A program made the position numbers and the translations under genes. Below, piece by piece: positions 5,352 to 5,986 of a stretch of DNA of 5,986 nt. The stretch's first letter is position 1. Each line of letters opens with the position of its first letter. The DNA is from CBFGTJ01 sp965651815 (lineage in GTDB: Bacteria; Actinomycetota; Acidimicrobiia; Acidimicrobiales; Microtrichaceae), in contig CBFGTJ010000196.1 in the NCBI GenBank assembly GCA_965651815.1, positions 1-5,986 on the forward strand. Reading direction: 5' to 3'. The notes under the pieces are model-generated. The model had not been told where the DNA came from, did no database searches, and worked only from the letters and a program-made list of their open reading frames with translations.

Positions 5352-5986
5352 GTGACACATCCCGCAGACCGGCACGACCTCATCCGCGTCCAGGGCGCCC
5401 GCGAGAACAACCTCAAGGACGTCAGCGTCGAGATCCCGAAGCGGCGGCTGACGGTGTTCACCGGGGTGTCCGGCTCGGGCAAGAGCTCGCTCGTCTTCGC
5501 CACGATCGCCGCCGAATCCCAGCGCCTCATCAACGAGACCTACAGCGCGTTCCTCCAGGGGTTCATGCCCAGCCTGGGGCGCCCGGACGTCGACCTGCTC
5601 GAGGGGCTCACCACTGCGATCATCGTCGACCAGGAGCGGATGGGCGCCAACCCGCGGTCGACGGTAGGCACGGTGACCGACGCCAACGCGTTCCTGCGCA
5701 TCCTGTTCAGCCGGGTGGGGGAGCCACACGTGGGCTCGCCCAACGCCTTCTCCTTCAACGTCCCCTCGGTGAGCTCACAGGGCGCCATTCAACCAGCTCG
5801 GCGGCATGTGCCCGCGCTGCGAGGGCCGCGGCGCGGTGTCCGACATCGACCTGAGCCAGCTTGTCGACGAGTCCAAGTCGCTGGCCGAGGGGGCGATCAC
5901 CGTCCCGGGCTACGTGCCCGACGGGTGGTACGTCAAGCTGTTCAGCGAGTCGGGGTTCCTCGACCCGCACAAGCCGGTGAGGGACT
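5352..5986 (+). pseudogene. UvrA-like ABC ATPase (paralog lacking UvrB-binding region), frameshifted and cut by the window end
   Basis: From the GTG at 5352 the frame encodes the N-terminal ATPase half of a UvrA-type protein: RVQGARENNLKDV (12-24), Walker A GVSGSGKSS (38-46), ESQRLINETYSAFLQGF (55-71), and LTTAIIVDQERMGANPRSTVGTVTDANAFLRILFSR in outline (86-121). Canonical UvrA has a CPxC zinc site and a UvrB-binding domain after 'RVGxPH'; here GEPHVG passes straight to NAFSFN, marking the shorter paralog class related to drug-resistance UvrA-like proteins (DrrC/UvrA2 type). Homology in this frame stops after residue 145 (5786). It resumes from 5788 in the +1 frame as FNQLGGMCPRCEGRG, SDIDLSQLVDESKSLAEGAI and GYVPDGWYVKLFSESGFLDP. 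A TGA at 5770-5772 closes the second frame upstream, so the switch lies between 5773 and 5788. No stop is reached in the original frame before the edge. It may be a true pseudogene or a sequence error. Confidence 0.8.

Overview
The window is very GC-rich, uses GTG as well as ATG starts, has near-saturated G/C third codon positions, and shows actinobacterial promoter habits: TANNNT -10 boxes and probable leaderless starts. It suggests a high-GC actinomycete chromosome, perhaps a Pseudonocardiales-type organism; the genus is a guess. No rRNA, tRNA, CRISPR array, insertion sequence or phage gene was seen.

Left part (1-1851): the window opens inside a divergently transcribed winged-helix (ArsR-like) regulator whose first 19 codons lie at 1-59 on the minus strand. 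Facing away from it is a 420-residue membrane protein of about 12 helices (128-1390, +). It resembles the NnrS / heme-copper-oxidase-I-like membrane domain that in actinobacteria is also found at the N-terminus of copper nitrite reductase-type proteins. Its 3' end overlaps, tail to tail, a 98-residue two-helix membrane protein (1359-1655, -). That gene is divergent from a 42-residue single-helix protein (1723-1851, +). Between these two small genes is an AT-rich island with a perfect inverted repeat, CTGTTA-TTTC-TAACAG; another inverted repeat (ATACT-GGA-AGTAT) separates the regulator from the large membrane gene. I read this as a small regulated membrane module, possibly tied to nitrogen oxides or respiratory stress; the function is inference.

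Middle part (1852-3620): a patatin-like (RssA-type) phospholipase on the minus strand is convergent with the 42-residue gene across a GC-rich inverted repeat. It is divergent from a cytoplasmic YceI-family lipid-binding protein (+).

Right part (3621-5986): cysE (serine acetyltransferase) and cysK (O-acetylserine sulfhydrylase) form a translationally coupled TGATG operon for the two steps from serine to cysteine. Downstream, a UvrA-like ABC ATPase of the paralogous class lacking the UvrB-binding region begins at 5352 and runs off the right edge. Its reading frame is broken near 5773-5788, so it is either a pseudogene or carries a sequence error. The metabolic core is ordinary. The parts most worth a second look are the regulator/membrane module with its two palindromes and the broken UvrA paralog.
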